In this document: positions 12,759-27,177 of the stretch, one piece after another
Layout: the number at the start of each line of letters is the position of its first letter
Position numbering within the stretch: position 1 is the stretch's first letter
From: Wuchereria bancrofti
Taxonomy: Eukaryota; Nematoda; Chromadorea; Rhabditida; Onchocercidae
NCBI GenBank assembly: GCA_005281725.1
Contig: SSBO01000012.1
Coordinates: 16,269,048 to 16,333,047, forward strand
DNA: 64,000 nucleotides
Direction of reading: 5' to 3'
Position numbers and translations under genes: made by a program
The notes under the pieces: generated by a model
Databases searched by the model: none
Seen by the model: the letters and a program-made list of their open reading frames with translations, nothing else
Told to the model about the DNA's origin: nothing

Positions 12759-15700
12759 TTATAATTTAACGATGAAAGATGCAGACAGACATTCATCTGG
12801 TCGAATCCCCACAGTGGTCAGGAGATAAGGAGAAAAATAAGTGGAAGAACGAGATTCCATTGCCGCTCCGCGATTGATACGATCAATAGGAGGAGAAGAG
12901 TGTTGGTATGGTCGAAAGAACCAGCCTGAGCGTATGATGTAGCGTTTTATTGTTGTTGATGCTGCTGATGTTTGCCGATAATAATCGCTTCTACCACTGA
13001 CGTCGTCATTGTCACCATCGTCACCATCTTTACCACTGCCGACTCCTTGCACAATACGTCCTCGACCTGTTTTCCTGTCCTCTTCAATTCAATTTTACAT
13101 CCGTAAAAGCAAAAAGCCTATTCACCTTGGATTATGTATGTTTGCCAATTCATCCACTGGTAAATTTAAGCTTTCTTATAAATAAAGTACATAAATAACT
13201 TTGACTTAGGAGATGATAAGAACGGATTAAAATTTAATAAAGAAATGTCAAGGGCAGTAGCCATAAGCAGAACAAGTCACCCGCAGAACAAATTGAGGAA
13301 TCTTTTCTGAACGATGCAAATCCTGAGGAAGTCATTAAGATTCTCAGTCACCTTCAAGTTAAAGAAAACTAACCTTTGAGGTCACCTCTTCTGACTTCGT
13401 TGCGATCAACACTTGCTATTGAAGCTGATGCAACGTTATTTCTTGTAGATGTAATATCGCTGTTTCGTTCGCCGTTAGTCAAGTCTTCGAGACTGGCAAT
13501 GGGTGGTGCACTAAATAAAAAAGGTTGAAAAGAGGCTGAAGCAAGAGCAGATAAGGCTGGCAACACCGGTTGGACATTGTTGTTGGTTGTCGAGGCAACT
13601 GCAGTAGCAGTGGTAGATATTGTCCGGTTTGTTAACCAATGTCTATTGTCTTTGGATGCACCAGATGACAATGTAGCAACGAGTGACGGGACATCATCAT
13701 TCAATTCCCTGTAATTTACCATTTCAGATGTGCAAACATTAGCATGAAGCACATGTAGAATAACGCAGTCAATACTATCTATGAATAACCACTGCCGAAG
13801 TTCGAGTTTGTCACTGCTCCTGTAAGCATCGTACAGTAAGATGAACGGATTTAGGATAATCTCCTTTGATAAGCTTGCAGTTCTTGACCTTTCTGACATG
13901 ACCATATTGATGATCGTTAGGCACAGACACTAAGTGAGTAAAACTCATGATCATATCATACATTTTTTCTTCTAACGTAGATTCTGATAAGGTTAAGTAA
14001 GAAATTTGATCAGTGCAATAGCAAAGCATTGATATATATATAACAAAGAGAATTCTGACGTGATTGAAAGTTGATGTTTGCTTAGTTAAACAGAATTACG
14101 GTTAAGCAGTAAGCAAGAAATGAGAAATAAAAAATATATTTTTTGAAAGAAAATATTTCTAAAAATATTTTTCTTAGCAGAGAATTTTGTTAAATTTTAA
14201 AATACTTTCGTAGAAAACGAAATCAGAATTGTATTTAATAATCGAAAGTTTCGAAAAATTTCAAGAACTGTTTTTTTTTTGCTAGTTGTTTCTTATCAAG
14301 AGATATGAATATTAGAGTGCTTAAAAAATTTCAGAATTTCAAACAACTAAAGCAGTAGAGGACCTTTACTTGGTGCCATGTAAATCACAACGTATACTGC
14401 CAGCAATCTACTATAGGCAGAAAGTAAATTTCGCATGAATAAAAATACCTGAACAAAATAAATCAAATTAAAATTTGTCAGTCTACCCGGTTGCAGCGAG
14501 TTGTTCTTCCATAATTGCAGCTTCATCAATCGGATTAGAACAGATCGAAAAATCGAGTATTGAATCACGTGAGTGATCGATGGATATGGAAGTGGAATTC
14601 AGGGAGCACGTTTCTTCGCTACAAAAAGTTAAAACCCATATGTAAAAAAATTAATTTTATTGATTCCCTATCAGTGAAGAAAGTTTCATTTGATCATTCA
14701 AAACAATCTAGTCTAATAAATATCAAAACAGTTGGATAGTGGAGATGCTGCACTTATACCTAACGTATTTTGTTCATATCGTCAAGATTTTGTAAAATTA
14801 AATAAATAATAATCTGAAAAAGGAAAAATAAACAATTTAACAAGAAAACTGATGAACAGTTAATAAAAAATTAATCGTTTATATTTAAAACTAACCATCA
14901 CATTTGCAATAGTCAAATACCTAAGAATGTGGCAAATTCTAACTGGAAAGGAATATTCATATGGGTTGGTAAAATAAGTGAAATTAATAGAAATGTTAAA
15001 ACGCCCCGAACAAGGAAAGTGTACTGATACTGAAGCATTTTTAGTGTCTAAATTTTAGAACGGAAAAAGGAATGTAAGAGTAGTTGTGATACTAGAATGT
15101 TCTTTTCATTCAGTTCGGATAAAAAACTTGAATTAAAAACTGCCAACGAAAGAAAACTTTCATCTGCAAATCATTCCCAGAATTTAATTTGTTTTTGTGT
15201 CAACATATTACTATGAAGCTCACTCTTCATTTATGCAAAGAAAATTCTGAGTATCAATACTAGTATGCGAATAACTGTGGGAATGATACAGGTTAATTCA
15301 CCGCTTCTTTTCGTACAGTCGAAAAATCCGTCATTTCAAGATACCAAAATTTTAACCTGCGTCCTCTCGGGAGTGGAAAATCTGTATTGAAAGGATGGAC
15401 ATGAAGAAAATGGACATCAGGGAAAGGTTACCGCGCAAGCGATGATCAACAAATGCATAATATAATTCAGTGTGCTTTGGAATCATCGCTCAGAGATTTA
15501 CAAGAATGAGAATTATTATTTTACCAGCAGGGGTTATCAGACTGAACTGATGACGGATTGCAAATTCGAAAATCATTTGTAATTATTACGTTTTGGTCAA
15601 TAGCCTCATATTTCATTTCTACAATTATTAAAAAAGTCTTCCTGTTACCATAAACAACTTATACAAAATTGAAAATCGGTAAACCTTCATGTTTTCAATC

Positions 15701-18700
15701 GAAAAATGATGACCGAAAGATTGTTATAATCCATAATTCTTTATCAGAATGGGATGACACTTCAACTCAAAACTAAATATCACTCCATTTTTAAGTATTG
15801 TTTATGATTTGCGATTGATATTTACTATTTAAATAAACCATTCTTCAACGAAATAAATTAATGTTAAAAAAAATCACACAATTTTTGAAGCAAAACTTCA
15901 TAGCTAAAGGATATAAAAAATGTAAGTAAAAAAAATGTTCCTAATCTTTTTCCGATATCAGGTGATATTGCTGTGCTATGCTGCATGTTGTCACTTAAAT
16001 GCTTTCAAATAAGTGCAAAATATGCTATTTTATTTTTGTTAAAGAGAAGAAAGAAATAAAAGTTAAATTCTGGAAGCTTCTAAGTGTTAACAGTAAAAAG
16101 AAAAAGTCCAAAAAATGACAGAAGATATTATAAAATTATTTTTTTTTTTTGAATTTAGTAAAATGTAGTCAGTTTAAATGGCATGAATGCTAATGTTGTA
16201 CGCTTAAGAAAGTGAAAAAAGAAAAACGATAACGTGGATTTATGATACGGCAATAACTGAAGTGAAATAAGTAGGATGAATTAATGCAAATGAACTTTCT
16301 TTCAAAGCTTACACTGATTTTCTAGTAATAAAGACAAATTTACATTATTAGTCAATGACAGTTTAGGCAAAAGTAATAACCATCCAGGCCTAGTGATATC
16401 TTCCTTGCAGATTCTGAAGATAAAGGTTCTAAAACTGTTTAACCGAACAGCTTGTGCTGCAAAATCAAAAGAAAAAAATATAAAAATTTCAACAACCACT
16501 AAGCTTACTTCGTGATAGCATCCAGTAATCCATTAATAACTATTTCATTTTGGTCACGATCCCGACAGTTCGAATGATCTAACAGTGATGAATTAGGAAC
16601 ACTATTGATTTGAGAGATAGTATCAGTAACTCGTTTCATTTTATTTTGTTGTGCGAAATTCGTCAATTTATTCTGAAAAAAAAGAAGTTACTCATCAATA
16701 AATTCCACTTTTATTAAAATGCTAATTTTTGCAGGACAAAAATCAAAAATCATTGCAAATCGTGACTGTGTCTTTTTTAGATAACAAGAAATAAATTTTA
16801 CAAAATTATTATTGAAGCACTTTTGAATGACTAAGAAAAGGAAAAAAAATCGTTTTGAAGGGAAAGAATTTTATAACACTAAAATATTAGTTGGATATGA
16901 ACTTTGAACATTACGCCTATTACCGTTTCTCTTTTTTGTCCTAACTGTTAAACCAAAAGTAAAGTAATTCATATAAAAAATTTTCCACATAACTGGATGT
17001 CAACTGGTTTCTCGACTTGACTTTCTTTAAATGATAATAATGTTAAAAAGAATATACAGGCGTTATCTTGACAAAATTCATTTACTATCAACCCAGACAC
17101 TTCACGATAAAAATTTCCATAAACTATACATTTGTTGAAGAGAAGTGGCACATTATCCTACTGGAAACCATTCGATATTGGAAACCTTTAAATTGATGAT
17201 GAATATATGAATGTATCATCGTATTATGGATGCTACCGCATGGTTTCAGCTGTTGCTCTTATGGTGCTAACGTACTTTTGTTGCAACAAAAGATTTGTAA
17301 GAATTGATATTGCTGTTGAATGCTTCATATTCATCTCAATATTTGTCTTATAATATCAACTGGAACTATGGTTAGACTAATTTTTATGTCGTAAAAAATA
17401 ATTAGCTAAAGATACAAATGACAATTGGTTGAATGGACAGAGGAAACTACTGCTTCCCTTTTCATTTCTGGATTGTAACAAATAAGAGAAAGATAGAGAA
17501 AAAAGATAGAGAATTGATAATAGAGAAATGAACATGAAAAAATTACTGATAGCCCTGATTACCATAACATCAGTAAGTATTGAATGAATTTAATCAGTTG
17601 GAAAATGATAACCATAAAAAGGAATCCACAGAAGGATATATATAGTCGCGGTATATACAAAACGCTTACCGAGTAATTTCCACTGTTGTTGTTGAGATTA
17701 TAGGCAATAATCACAGTATTTATTGGCGTTTTATGCAAAATTTCAAGATTTATTTCACTGTTATTATCACTATCTTCGGAATCGATTGCCGGCAAGCCTC
17801 AAACAGAAATGATTGGATAGAATTTGTGAAAAGTATGCTGAATAAAAATGACGATTTCTGCACGAATTCCAACTGTGAAGGTTTGAAGAGTTATAGAATC
17901 ATAAGCAACTTCAAGCTTTGAACAGTTTAGAAGAAACGTGCTTTTGTTCAGCTCTTAAAAAACGGATGACAAAATTGAAATTGTACTGGATCATCTCCTA
18001 CAGAAATGATGTCTACCTGGAATGTCAAATGTTAGCTGTCCAGCTGTGGTCGTTGCCGCTACTGGTGATAGTGGTAGTGACAGTGAAGAATTACCGCCGC
18101 AAATTTCTTTTGGTTGATATAGTGGTGAAGTTGAAAGCGATGGTAACAAAGGCTTTAGCGATGAAAGTGGTGGCAATAGCAATGGTGTTGTAGGATGTAG
18201 TACTGTTAACACAGACTTGGATGTAGACTGACTTAAAACTGTCGGATATGCTGATGAATCGGTAAAAATGGCTTGATTTAAAGAAAAGACTTCAGAGTCG
18301 GAATTTTGATTCAGATTAACTGGAGATGGATTTGAAGACTTGTCGTAATTAATCAGATTTGGAGCATGACCAGTATCAGTATCGGATGAAATAGACTGAT
18401 CGGAATTTGATGATACTGGTCGGATACCAATTTCCGAAGTAAACCTAGTATTATGTATATCAGTTAGAGCACGCACTGATGATAAACTGCTCCACTGGCT
18501 TCCGCACAATTCGTTGTTCTCTTCCTACAAACATCAAATTATGGGTAATCAAATAAAGGTCACGGGTCACCAAGGTTACACTAAGGTGATCATTTGAGCG
18601 ATGCCCTTCCTCCGTCACGCGTCCCCACCTTTCTGAAAATGTCTCGACCTTGACATCGTGCCAGTGTACTCCCTCATGTCATACACACATGTCATACAAT

Positions 18701-21700
18701 TGCAAAGCCCTTTTATGGGAATTAAAAAAGGTAAACAACAAATGATAGTTGAATTCTTTTTGGATTACTATTCATCCAGAATCAGTATAAGACTAAGCTA
18801 CAGATAAAATTATCATTAATAAATGATGTCATGGAAATCACAATAATGACGATTCATCTTTTGCAAGAAAAATTCAGGACTCCTTTAAAAACTTCTAAAT
18901 GCCATCTGACAAATGAAGACAAAGCCTTCACACTATTAAACCTGAGGAAACTGAAATTTCAATAAAAAATTCGAAGGACACAACATTCACCATAACAACT
19001 TTTGCTTTCATCTGGTTACCTTCCAAATTGTATTCAAAGCCACTGATGAGTCATCAGTGCAAATATTCGCCTATTTATTTGAAATTTCCAAATCGAGACA
19101 TCGAAATGGCAAAGAAGAATAGGGAAAGGAGGGTAAAGTGAATAGAAGAATTACTGAGATTCAAGGACATTGCCAATGGGTATAATATCGTGTCTGAATG
19201 GAAATGAATAGGTTTTTGCGGACAGTTTAATTTCAGTTGTTTGCAAAAAATGTTGCCCACCCTATTTCCCACTCTTTTAGTCAATGATTTTTGCCGATTT
19301 AAGGAAAATTCGAAATCTTGAGTCTATTTAAAAAAAAAAAAAAAGATATTCTGGTCCATAAGTCACAACTTGAAGTTCAAAAAAAAAAATCAATTTCAAT
19401 TTTCTCAAAGATTGAAACACTTTTGAGTGTAAAAAGTCGATATTAACAAGTGAAATCTTTAATATTCCGAATAACTTTAGCATGATTTTGAGCATATCAA
19501 TAGAAAAACTTTTATTAATAGTAAAATTAGGCTTGTCTCAAAACTTTCGATTTCTGCCAATAAATGACTTAAACTTATTAATAATTAACCGTTCCACAAT
19601 ATAGTCTGCAGTTGACATCAATCACTTATGAAATGAGGACATTATCCAAGAAAGATTGTTTAAGGAAAGCACGAAGTTTCATCACAGTTTCGTGCAATGT
19701 AAACAAATGAAGTCACTCCAATTGCATTGTCAACGACAGCAGTGACATTCAATGAAAGCTAAGAATTCGAACGGTATAGGTAAAGCAGAAAGAAAGAGAA
19801 AAGAAAGATTTTCTGTTTGTTTCAAAAAATGTACAGTTGATTCGAGATAGTTTTTATATTTAATAAAAAGACAGCAGTACAAAAAAAAAGAAAAAAAAAG
19901 ACGGCAGTACAGATAATAAAGATGGCAGTACAAAACAAAACGAACGTTTCTGAATTTGTTAATTGAAAAATTCACTGAAAAATAACAATACGATTAGAAT
20001 GGTAAACAAGAACAAGATTATTCAAAAAATTCATCCACAGGTAATTAAACAGAGACCCGACTGTTAACTTCATGTCCTTAGCCAGATATTACAATTCTTC
20101 TTTCATTCCTTGTCAACATACTATCTGTTGGACCGAATGTGCAGTGATGGCAGGTGTTTGATGTTTTCTCTATCAGCTCAGAATATCCGTCACACATCTG
20201 CATCCTTTTGTTTTATGTTTGTTGACAGTATTTTATAATGTTTCGTTAATATTTCAGCTTTCAAATGTGTTAAACAAAATATTTGTAGCGTAATACTTCA
20301 ATGAACAGTTAAATACTTGATCAGATAGGTGTATATTCTAAGTATCATTAGAGCTATTTGAAATAAAGCGAAATTTGCAAGCAATTATTCAAAATATCGG
20401 TAGTTAGCTTAACGTAAAAAGTTAATCTTGTATATATTTAGTGATACTTCAGTTATTGCTTCACGCACTGATTGTAAAACAAAGGTAAAGCAAAAGTGAA
20501 AAAAAAAGATGACAGCTCAGTTCATTTTTGCAATCTTCAATCTATGAAAGGATAGAGCAGGACAGGTACAATATCGAGATTTGTGGTAACCTTTTGCAAC
20601 TGCAGTAGCAATCTGTTATATGTCTCTTTGCTTTTAATAGCATTATGTGTTGACCGTGATATAAAACAATCAAAAGGATGATGCTTATCTGACTAATCAT
20701 TACTGCCTCTTCTTAGCCAGCACAGCATAAATTATAATCTTTTGATGTTAATCAATATTACTAAGATTTTACTTTTATAGCAATTATATTGGGGAACTTA
20801 TATAAGCAAATGCATTTCTTTCAATGTAAATTTTTCCTCAAAACCAGCAGTTAGTTCAAATATTTGAGCTAGATAAAAAAAGGACAAAAAGGAAAAGGTT
20901 GAAGACGACAACAACTAATTTGTAGTGACCTCAAAATCTGGATGTAATTTTGTAACTTATTGTAAACCTAGAAGTAAGATACTGCTTTGTTACCTGCACT
21001 GAATTATATTTCCTTTTCAGAAATGCGTACTGGCATCAGTAGGAAAGGCGTACTTTAATGTCTCTAAATGCTTCTGCTACAAGGGACATTCATTTCTATC
21101 AAATATACCTTTAAAAAAGCTGGAGTTTTATTGAATTACTAAAATTACTTCTCAAAACTAAACTAACATCGAGTTCCGGTATGGCAAGTAGACAGCGTTC
21201 CGTATTGTAGGTGTTAGTGCCATAGCGCAGGAAGTATTCAATATCTTGCGAACTGGAGTACTGCGTGACGAACTGTGCTTCCGTTAAGAAAGGTTGCTGG
21301 TGTCCAGTAGTAACACGTCGGTCATCCGTTGACAGCAGCGCCCTTAATGATTCTATTGATGATGCTGACTCCATAGCAGTGGCAGCAACAGATGTCGTAG
21401 CGGACACTGCACCAGCGCTTATACTACCGATGTCTTTGATCGGTGAACCGTGATCCTTTCCATTTAGATCTACCGCTACTTCATCGTTTTTGGGAAGAAG
21501 CAGGCGCCATGCTAGTAACAATGCCTGAAAGTTGCATGGTATAATGAATTCATTCCTAAATCCCACATGTGTTTTTGCAAGTCATTCAAATAAATTCATT
21601 CGTTATTAGATTGCAAAACTTTTAGGGTTTTTCTTTTTGCTTCTCTTCCAATCGTCCCGTAAACTGATAAAAAATGAAGAGATGCACTATTCTCTGAATG

Positions 21701-24700
21701 AAAGAGCTTTGATTAGATGAAAGAATTAAAACATTTGAGCGGAATTTTCTAGTGAACTGTACGACTGTTGTCATCATTATTATTTCTATCTGCTAATTAT
21801 TATTGACCTCTAGACTAAAATATGACTGGTGTGGTAAATCTTGCAAAAATTACTTTACAAGCATGAAAGGGAATTCTGGAAAGTTAAAATGTTGTGAAAT
21901 AATAATAAAATAAAGTGAACAGTGTCAGGGAAACATAAATATTGTGGGAGAAATGTGATCTTTCACAGTGTTTTCATTTCGGAAAAGCCCAAGTTATTAA
22001 ATGGTTTTCATCTTTATATTTTCTAAAATGTATATTTTTTTCTACGAAAAGCAAGACAAATGCTGAAATATACACCAGTAATATGAGTGAATGCATACAC
22101 CTGCGTGGGAATTGTAAACAAAATTTACTGAAAAAAGACACATCGGCAAAAGTGCAACTTCCTTCCTCCTTTTGCTTGAAAATTAACTGGTATTAAGTGA
22201 AAGGCATGCTGTCGTAAGCTACATGCCATGTCGTGCCTATTATAAGCTGCAATAATACCACATGACATCACCAATACTTCATGCATATGCTTCAAAAATC
22301 AATTATAGATGTCGATTTAGCAGGTAAAGGCTTCTAATACTGTGGGAGATTATAATTAATTTCCATTGTGCTATCAAACAGGCACTAACTTGCAGGAAGT
22401 ACACACAAATACAAACATTTAGAAATAGCACTATAAGATATAGAATTCGAGGAAAGGTCAAAGGTTGGAAGCTACCATTTTTCAACGTTACTCCAAAGCA
22501 CCTTTAACTTGTTTTCTCCAGATATTTTTGTGGTTTGATTTCTGCAAAAATGTTACTTATATATACGAAATTAAAGCAACCTAAAAAATCTTTCAAATAC
22601 ATTTGCAATAAGCAATAATAAAAGAAAGACGCAATAAATTATTACAACTTAATAATTAAATTTTTAATAAGTATAGAGAGAATGCTCAATAAATGAGTCA
22701 AAAGGAAATGAAAATAAATTCATTTTAAAGAAATCAAATAATGGCTTGCAAAAATAATTGGTGAAATTTAATGAAATAATTAGAAGAGAAGGAATTAAAG
22801 CAATCTAACAAATTTTTTTTTTGTAATTAATTAAAGAAAAGGGTTGAAAATTTATGACCGTTAACACACAATGGAAATTGCCAGAAATTAAAGAAATGCG
22901 CAAATTATTTAAAAAAGGATTTCTTATAATTCCTAATGACTTCAATGGTTAATTTCTCCTTATTGGTGGTACAATCGTTTTAGTAACATTAAAATTGATT
23001 TCACACTGGTAATGAAATGAACAACTGCCATAAAAGAAATTTTATGCCCAAAAAAAGTTAACGCTAGAAAAATTCCTGAAGAATTTCATAAATGTACAAA
23101 ATATTTCCGATCTTTTTTGAAAGGATGCGATCACACTTCAATTATTTTTCTTATTTTCCTATCACTTTATTAAAAAAGCGCACTACTACAATTGAAAAAA
23201 GAAAAAGCTTAAGAAGAATGTGAATAGAGAAGGAGGAGGTTTTGTTATTTTTTGTTTTCGTAGTAATTCATCAATTAGAAAAGTTCACTGATTATGTGTG
23301 AAATCCTTTTATTGAAATCTCAAGGGCATAGGAATAAGTTTGATTTCAATTAACACAGTAATTAAAAAATCTTTCCATTATTCGAAATTAACAACAGTAA
23401 AATGAAAATTCAGTTTTAGATTTCTCAATGATTAAAAATTTGTTAATGAGGTGATGATCTGAAATGAATCATTCAGCTGTTAGCTACATTGATGATACTA
23501 ATAATGCCCTTGTATCATTCCTTTTCTGGCGTTCCCTTTTTGGCATTTGTTCTTTTTCCTTTTTTTTTTTAAAGGGTTGCTAGTTATTTTATACAAAATC
23601 GAACTAGAAATTTAGATTTTTATTCAAATTTTTAATGATCACCAACGTTAATTCAAATCAAACTTTTTCTTGCGTCCTTAAGATTTCGATAAAAGAATTT
23701 CACACATAATTAATGAGTTTATCTAAGTAATGAATTACTAGAAAACGATGATTAACAAAACTTTCTTCTCTATGTAATTTCTCTTTTTCTTCTTCCAATT
23801 GTAGCATTGTACCTTCTTTTATAAAGTGATACTAAAATAAGAAAAGTAATTAAAAATAAGAAAAAATAAAGTAATAGCATCCTTTTAAAAAAGATCGGAA
23901 ATATTTCACATATTTATGAAATTCTTCAGGAACATCGATCAGAGCTTGCATACATTATAAGTTTAGTAATGACTTTTTATCGCCGTCGCTGTTTCAACCG
24001 CTCGCTTCATCATTGTGACAAGAAGGCAGGAGAAAAGAAAGTTCAACATTTTCTTTAACTTTTCATAAAATATTGTAAACTATGACGATCAGAACTAATA
24101 TTCAGTAGTAAGAAAAGTTAAAACATAACGCGTAATTTTAGAAAAACCATTAATAAATAGCCTTGACATTCCTATGCCCATTCAATTAAAATGAAAAGCA
24201 GTTGGAATTTGAATCTCTAAATTTACTGAATGGAGTAATGAAAACAGCAACTACAATGTAATTGAAAAGAAAAGATAGAAGAAAACAGAAAACGAATATG
24301 ACGTTTCTACGAGTCAGATTTGAGCTATTTTTTCGAGCATTGCAGACATGATCATTACTGTTAAAAGATAAGGTAAGCAATAGTGGTATGAACCTTAACT
24401 GTTAATTGTGTTGTGTTGACAGAGACTGTACGCATACAGGAAAGATGAAGAAAATGAGAAAAATTGTGATTACTTCAATGCTACCAGTTCCTGGACTAAA
24501 TGGCGATTTGTTTTTGTCTTTAAAAACAGAAAGGAAATGATTCATAAGCAAGAAATTGCAAGAAGTGATCACGATTAATTCTCTAAATTGAAGGTACAAC
24601 ACGCTTGCTGAGTACTTCCTTTAAATTCTCAAACAACATGAAAATAAAACAAGATATTACAGTAATCTCTTGGTAGAGTAGCTTACTATTGTAGAGTCAG

Positions 24701-27177
24701 AAGTATAATCGACAATTACAGATTAACAATGTTGTTGACAGTGAAGGTGTCAACAACTACAGTGAAGATTATTACAGTCATCCGTTACTACGGTCACCAA
24801 AGGTTACCAGTTCAAATTAATGTTCTTGCTTCTTCGGCTCACTCGTAAGCTCACGTAGGACTAAAAAAATTTAATAACTTTTCTCAAAAAGTTCAGTAAA
24901 ATACATTTCTTCGTTTGACCATATCACTTTTGCGAACTAAATTTAGTTCATTTTCACGACGAGAATAATGGCAGGAAGATGAAGGCATGTGTTTCCTTTT
25001 TTTCTAAATTCAGGAACATCATATCCAGTTTAGAGCACCTTTCATTGATAACTACAGAATATGATTACCAATGACAGACCGTCACTGCACCCGCTCATAT
25101 CGTGAGATTAATGGAGTTGGAAATTGATTTGTTAATGTTTTGCATATTCTCTAAATTTCACCACATCTTTCTCATTATGAGAAAATGAGATGTTTAAGTG
25201 AACAGCGAAAAATAGGAAAAAGTTTAAAAAAAAATGCTTTTAGGGAGCGTCAAGAAATGGCAGTTCTTATATACCAAAGTTATAGTTACAGTAAACTGTA
25301 AGCTAAAATGCAAATTGAATGAGTAGAAAGGAGTGTGAAAACTGCAATCATCTCGAAAAAGTGAATAATGGAAGTGTAAGGATATCATTTTCCCTCATCT
25401 AACTAAATGAAACGAAGAGAGTTTTGGTGTCAACATATTTTCTGGTTTAAAGGAAACTTTATTAAGAAAGAACAAAAAAACTAGGTGATAATTTTTCCTC
25501 TACTTCTATTTTTATTTATCTCCAACAAGATCGTAGTTTCAATATTAAACTTATCAATATAACCTGATGCAAACCCAAATGGGATGGTTGAACAGACCTT
25601 CTTTCGCAATCTGATTTATTTTATTGTGATTCACAGTTTCGTTTAATTTCATATCTTCTTTTTGTTCTCTTCTCATCAGAAAAGAAGATTTCCAACTTGA
25701 CCACTTTGTCTCATGATTTGAAAAAGACTGTATGAAAGTCTATTGGAATATGTTATAGAAGTTTATATATCTCGCAAGCATTTTTTGCTTTCGATCAGCA
25801 ACTAAATTGCAAATGACAGGCAACTCAAAAGAGACTGACGTGATCGGGCGTGAAGTGACGGGTGACTTTGCTTTTATAAGGTCGAGATTGTCGAATGTTG
25901 GTAGAGTGACTCTTACCGATGAATGTAAGAAATATTTGCTCTTAACTTTAACAGCAAATATTCTAAAGACAATGAAGTAAACGCAAGTTTTACTAGAGCC
26001 GGCAAGAAAATATCCTGAAATTCGTCGACCTCATTTGACATATTTTATAATTTTAAATTAATTTCGTGTAAAGAAGTTTAATTATCCCTAACAATGGAAA
26101 AGTGAAATAGCAATAGGCTATAAATATTGCTTCATTTCTTCCCTATTTGATTTGTATTGCTGTTTTTCTGATTAGTTTTTTTTCCAGTTCTTTATCATTT
26201 AAATAGCAGACTTGCACTTTGAGAATACAAATTCATTTTGATAGGATCAGAAGTAGCTTCTGTAGAAAGGGTGAGAAGAAATGGCATAAATTTATACTAA
26301 ACATTTTCTAGTGCTTATCAAAGTGCCATCAAACAAAGATTTTAGAAATTCTATTGGAGAAGTCAAAAGAAGTTTTAATGGGATGATATTTTTTGGGAGT
26401 TTTGCAATTAGTGCATACTTTTTAACAGATTTTAAGTGTTTTTCAACAACTGCCGACACACTTTAAAATATTAGTGCTTTCAAACAAATGAGTTCCTAAA
26501 AACTAACAACTTGGAGAAACAAAAAAATTTGTACTCGAAAAGAATAGAGGTATGACTGTTTTAAAAAATTCAGCTCAACAGCAATATTCACTAAAACTTT
26601 TATAATAAAACTAGAACTAACGGTGAAAGTGGCGACAATGATATCAATGAAGTTGCTGAAAGGTTTCTGAAATGTGACTGAATCAGATTTAGTTGTTGCT
26701 GTTGTTGCATGCGTTGATGATGGTAATGGCCCTGAAGATTCGATGTAGAAATCAATTCTAGCAAAAAATTGCTTTTTCGATGAAATAGAAAGCTTCGATT
26801 TCAAAATTGTCATTTCAAATGTGAAATTTAAAAGAAAATTTCTGGGCCAAGTTTTAGTATATTTCAAACTAGCGGAACATATTCCTAAAGATAGTTTCAC
26901 TTGAATATAATTTGTAATAACACTAGGATCAGTGGAACTGTGTATGAATGGACGAATTACTGAATACTAATCTTCAAATATTTCACTGATACATGGAGTC
27001 TAATTTCAAAGCCAATATCAGATAGTTTTGTGTTCAGAATGTAAACAGAAATATCACTGTAATAAACAGAACATATTACTGACCTGAACTTGTTCTAATT
27101 GCTAGCTCCGTAGATAGTCGTTGTTGTCGGTGGGTAGTGCTTCTTGTAAGCACAAGTGGTCTTTCCGATGTTGACAT
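12759..27177 (-). CDS. Ser/Thr/Asn-rich protein with N-terminal transmembrane segment (about 744 aa model)
   Basis: Exons in transcript order: 27177-27084, 26731-26622, 21524-21168, 18524-18017, 17797-17670, 16672-16509, 16413-16315, 14618-14487, 13708-13374 and 13066-12759. Residues about 58-78 (NFIDIIVATFTALLLAWRLL) form one hydrophobic helix split by the 5-kb second intron. The rest is polar and low in complexity, with Ser/Thr/Asn/Pro stretches and short segments that look more conserved, such as QDIEYFLRYGTNTYNTERC. I do not recognise the family. It looks like a single-pass membrane protein with a long disordered region; its topology is unknown. The weakest point is the donor near 16313-16315: GTGTAA keeps the frame and the stronger GTAAGC does not, so an exon may be missing there. 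The last exon reads to a stop, but an internal donor at 13033 could splice to the coiled-coil unit. Confidence 0.6.
14619..16312 (-). other. Intron of the membrane/Ser-rich gene, 1.7 kb
   Basis: No exon found with good splice signals. The uncertain junction at its 5' edge means a small exon could hide here. Confidence 0.4.
18525..21167 (-). other. Intron of the membrane/Ser-rich gene, 2.6 kb
   Basis: No convincing exon on either strand. It contains A-rich runs and the short triple repeat at 19870-19932. A relatively GC- and pyrimidine-rich patch lies at about 18590-18700. Confidence 0.45.
19870..19932. repeat. Three copies of a 12-base word between A-runs
   Basis: GACAGCAGTACA at 19870, GACGGCAGTACA at 19900 and GATGGCAGTACA at 19921, separated by A/G-rich spacers. 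They differ only at positions 3 and 4. Intronic; no function assigned. Confidence 0.8.
21525..26621 (-). other. Second intron of the membrane/Ser-rich gene, 5.1 kb
   Basis: AT-rich sequence dividing the two halves of the predicted transmembrane helix. The open frames in it are short and of biased composition. No exon, RNA gene or mobile element is recognised. Confidence 0.5.

Noticed and set aside
12790..12810. tRNA B-box-like word GGTCGAATCCCC
   Set aside because: No A box, no cloverleaf stems, and it lies in a coding exon on the minus strand.
16430..16460. Alternative acceptor TTTTGCAG for the membrane gene exon near 16413
   Set aside because: Joining there in the incoming phase meets a stop after a few codons; the acceptor before 16413 keeps the frame open.
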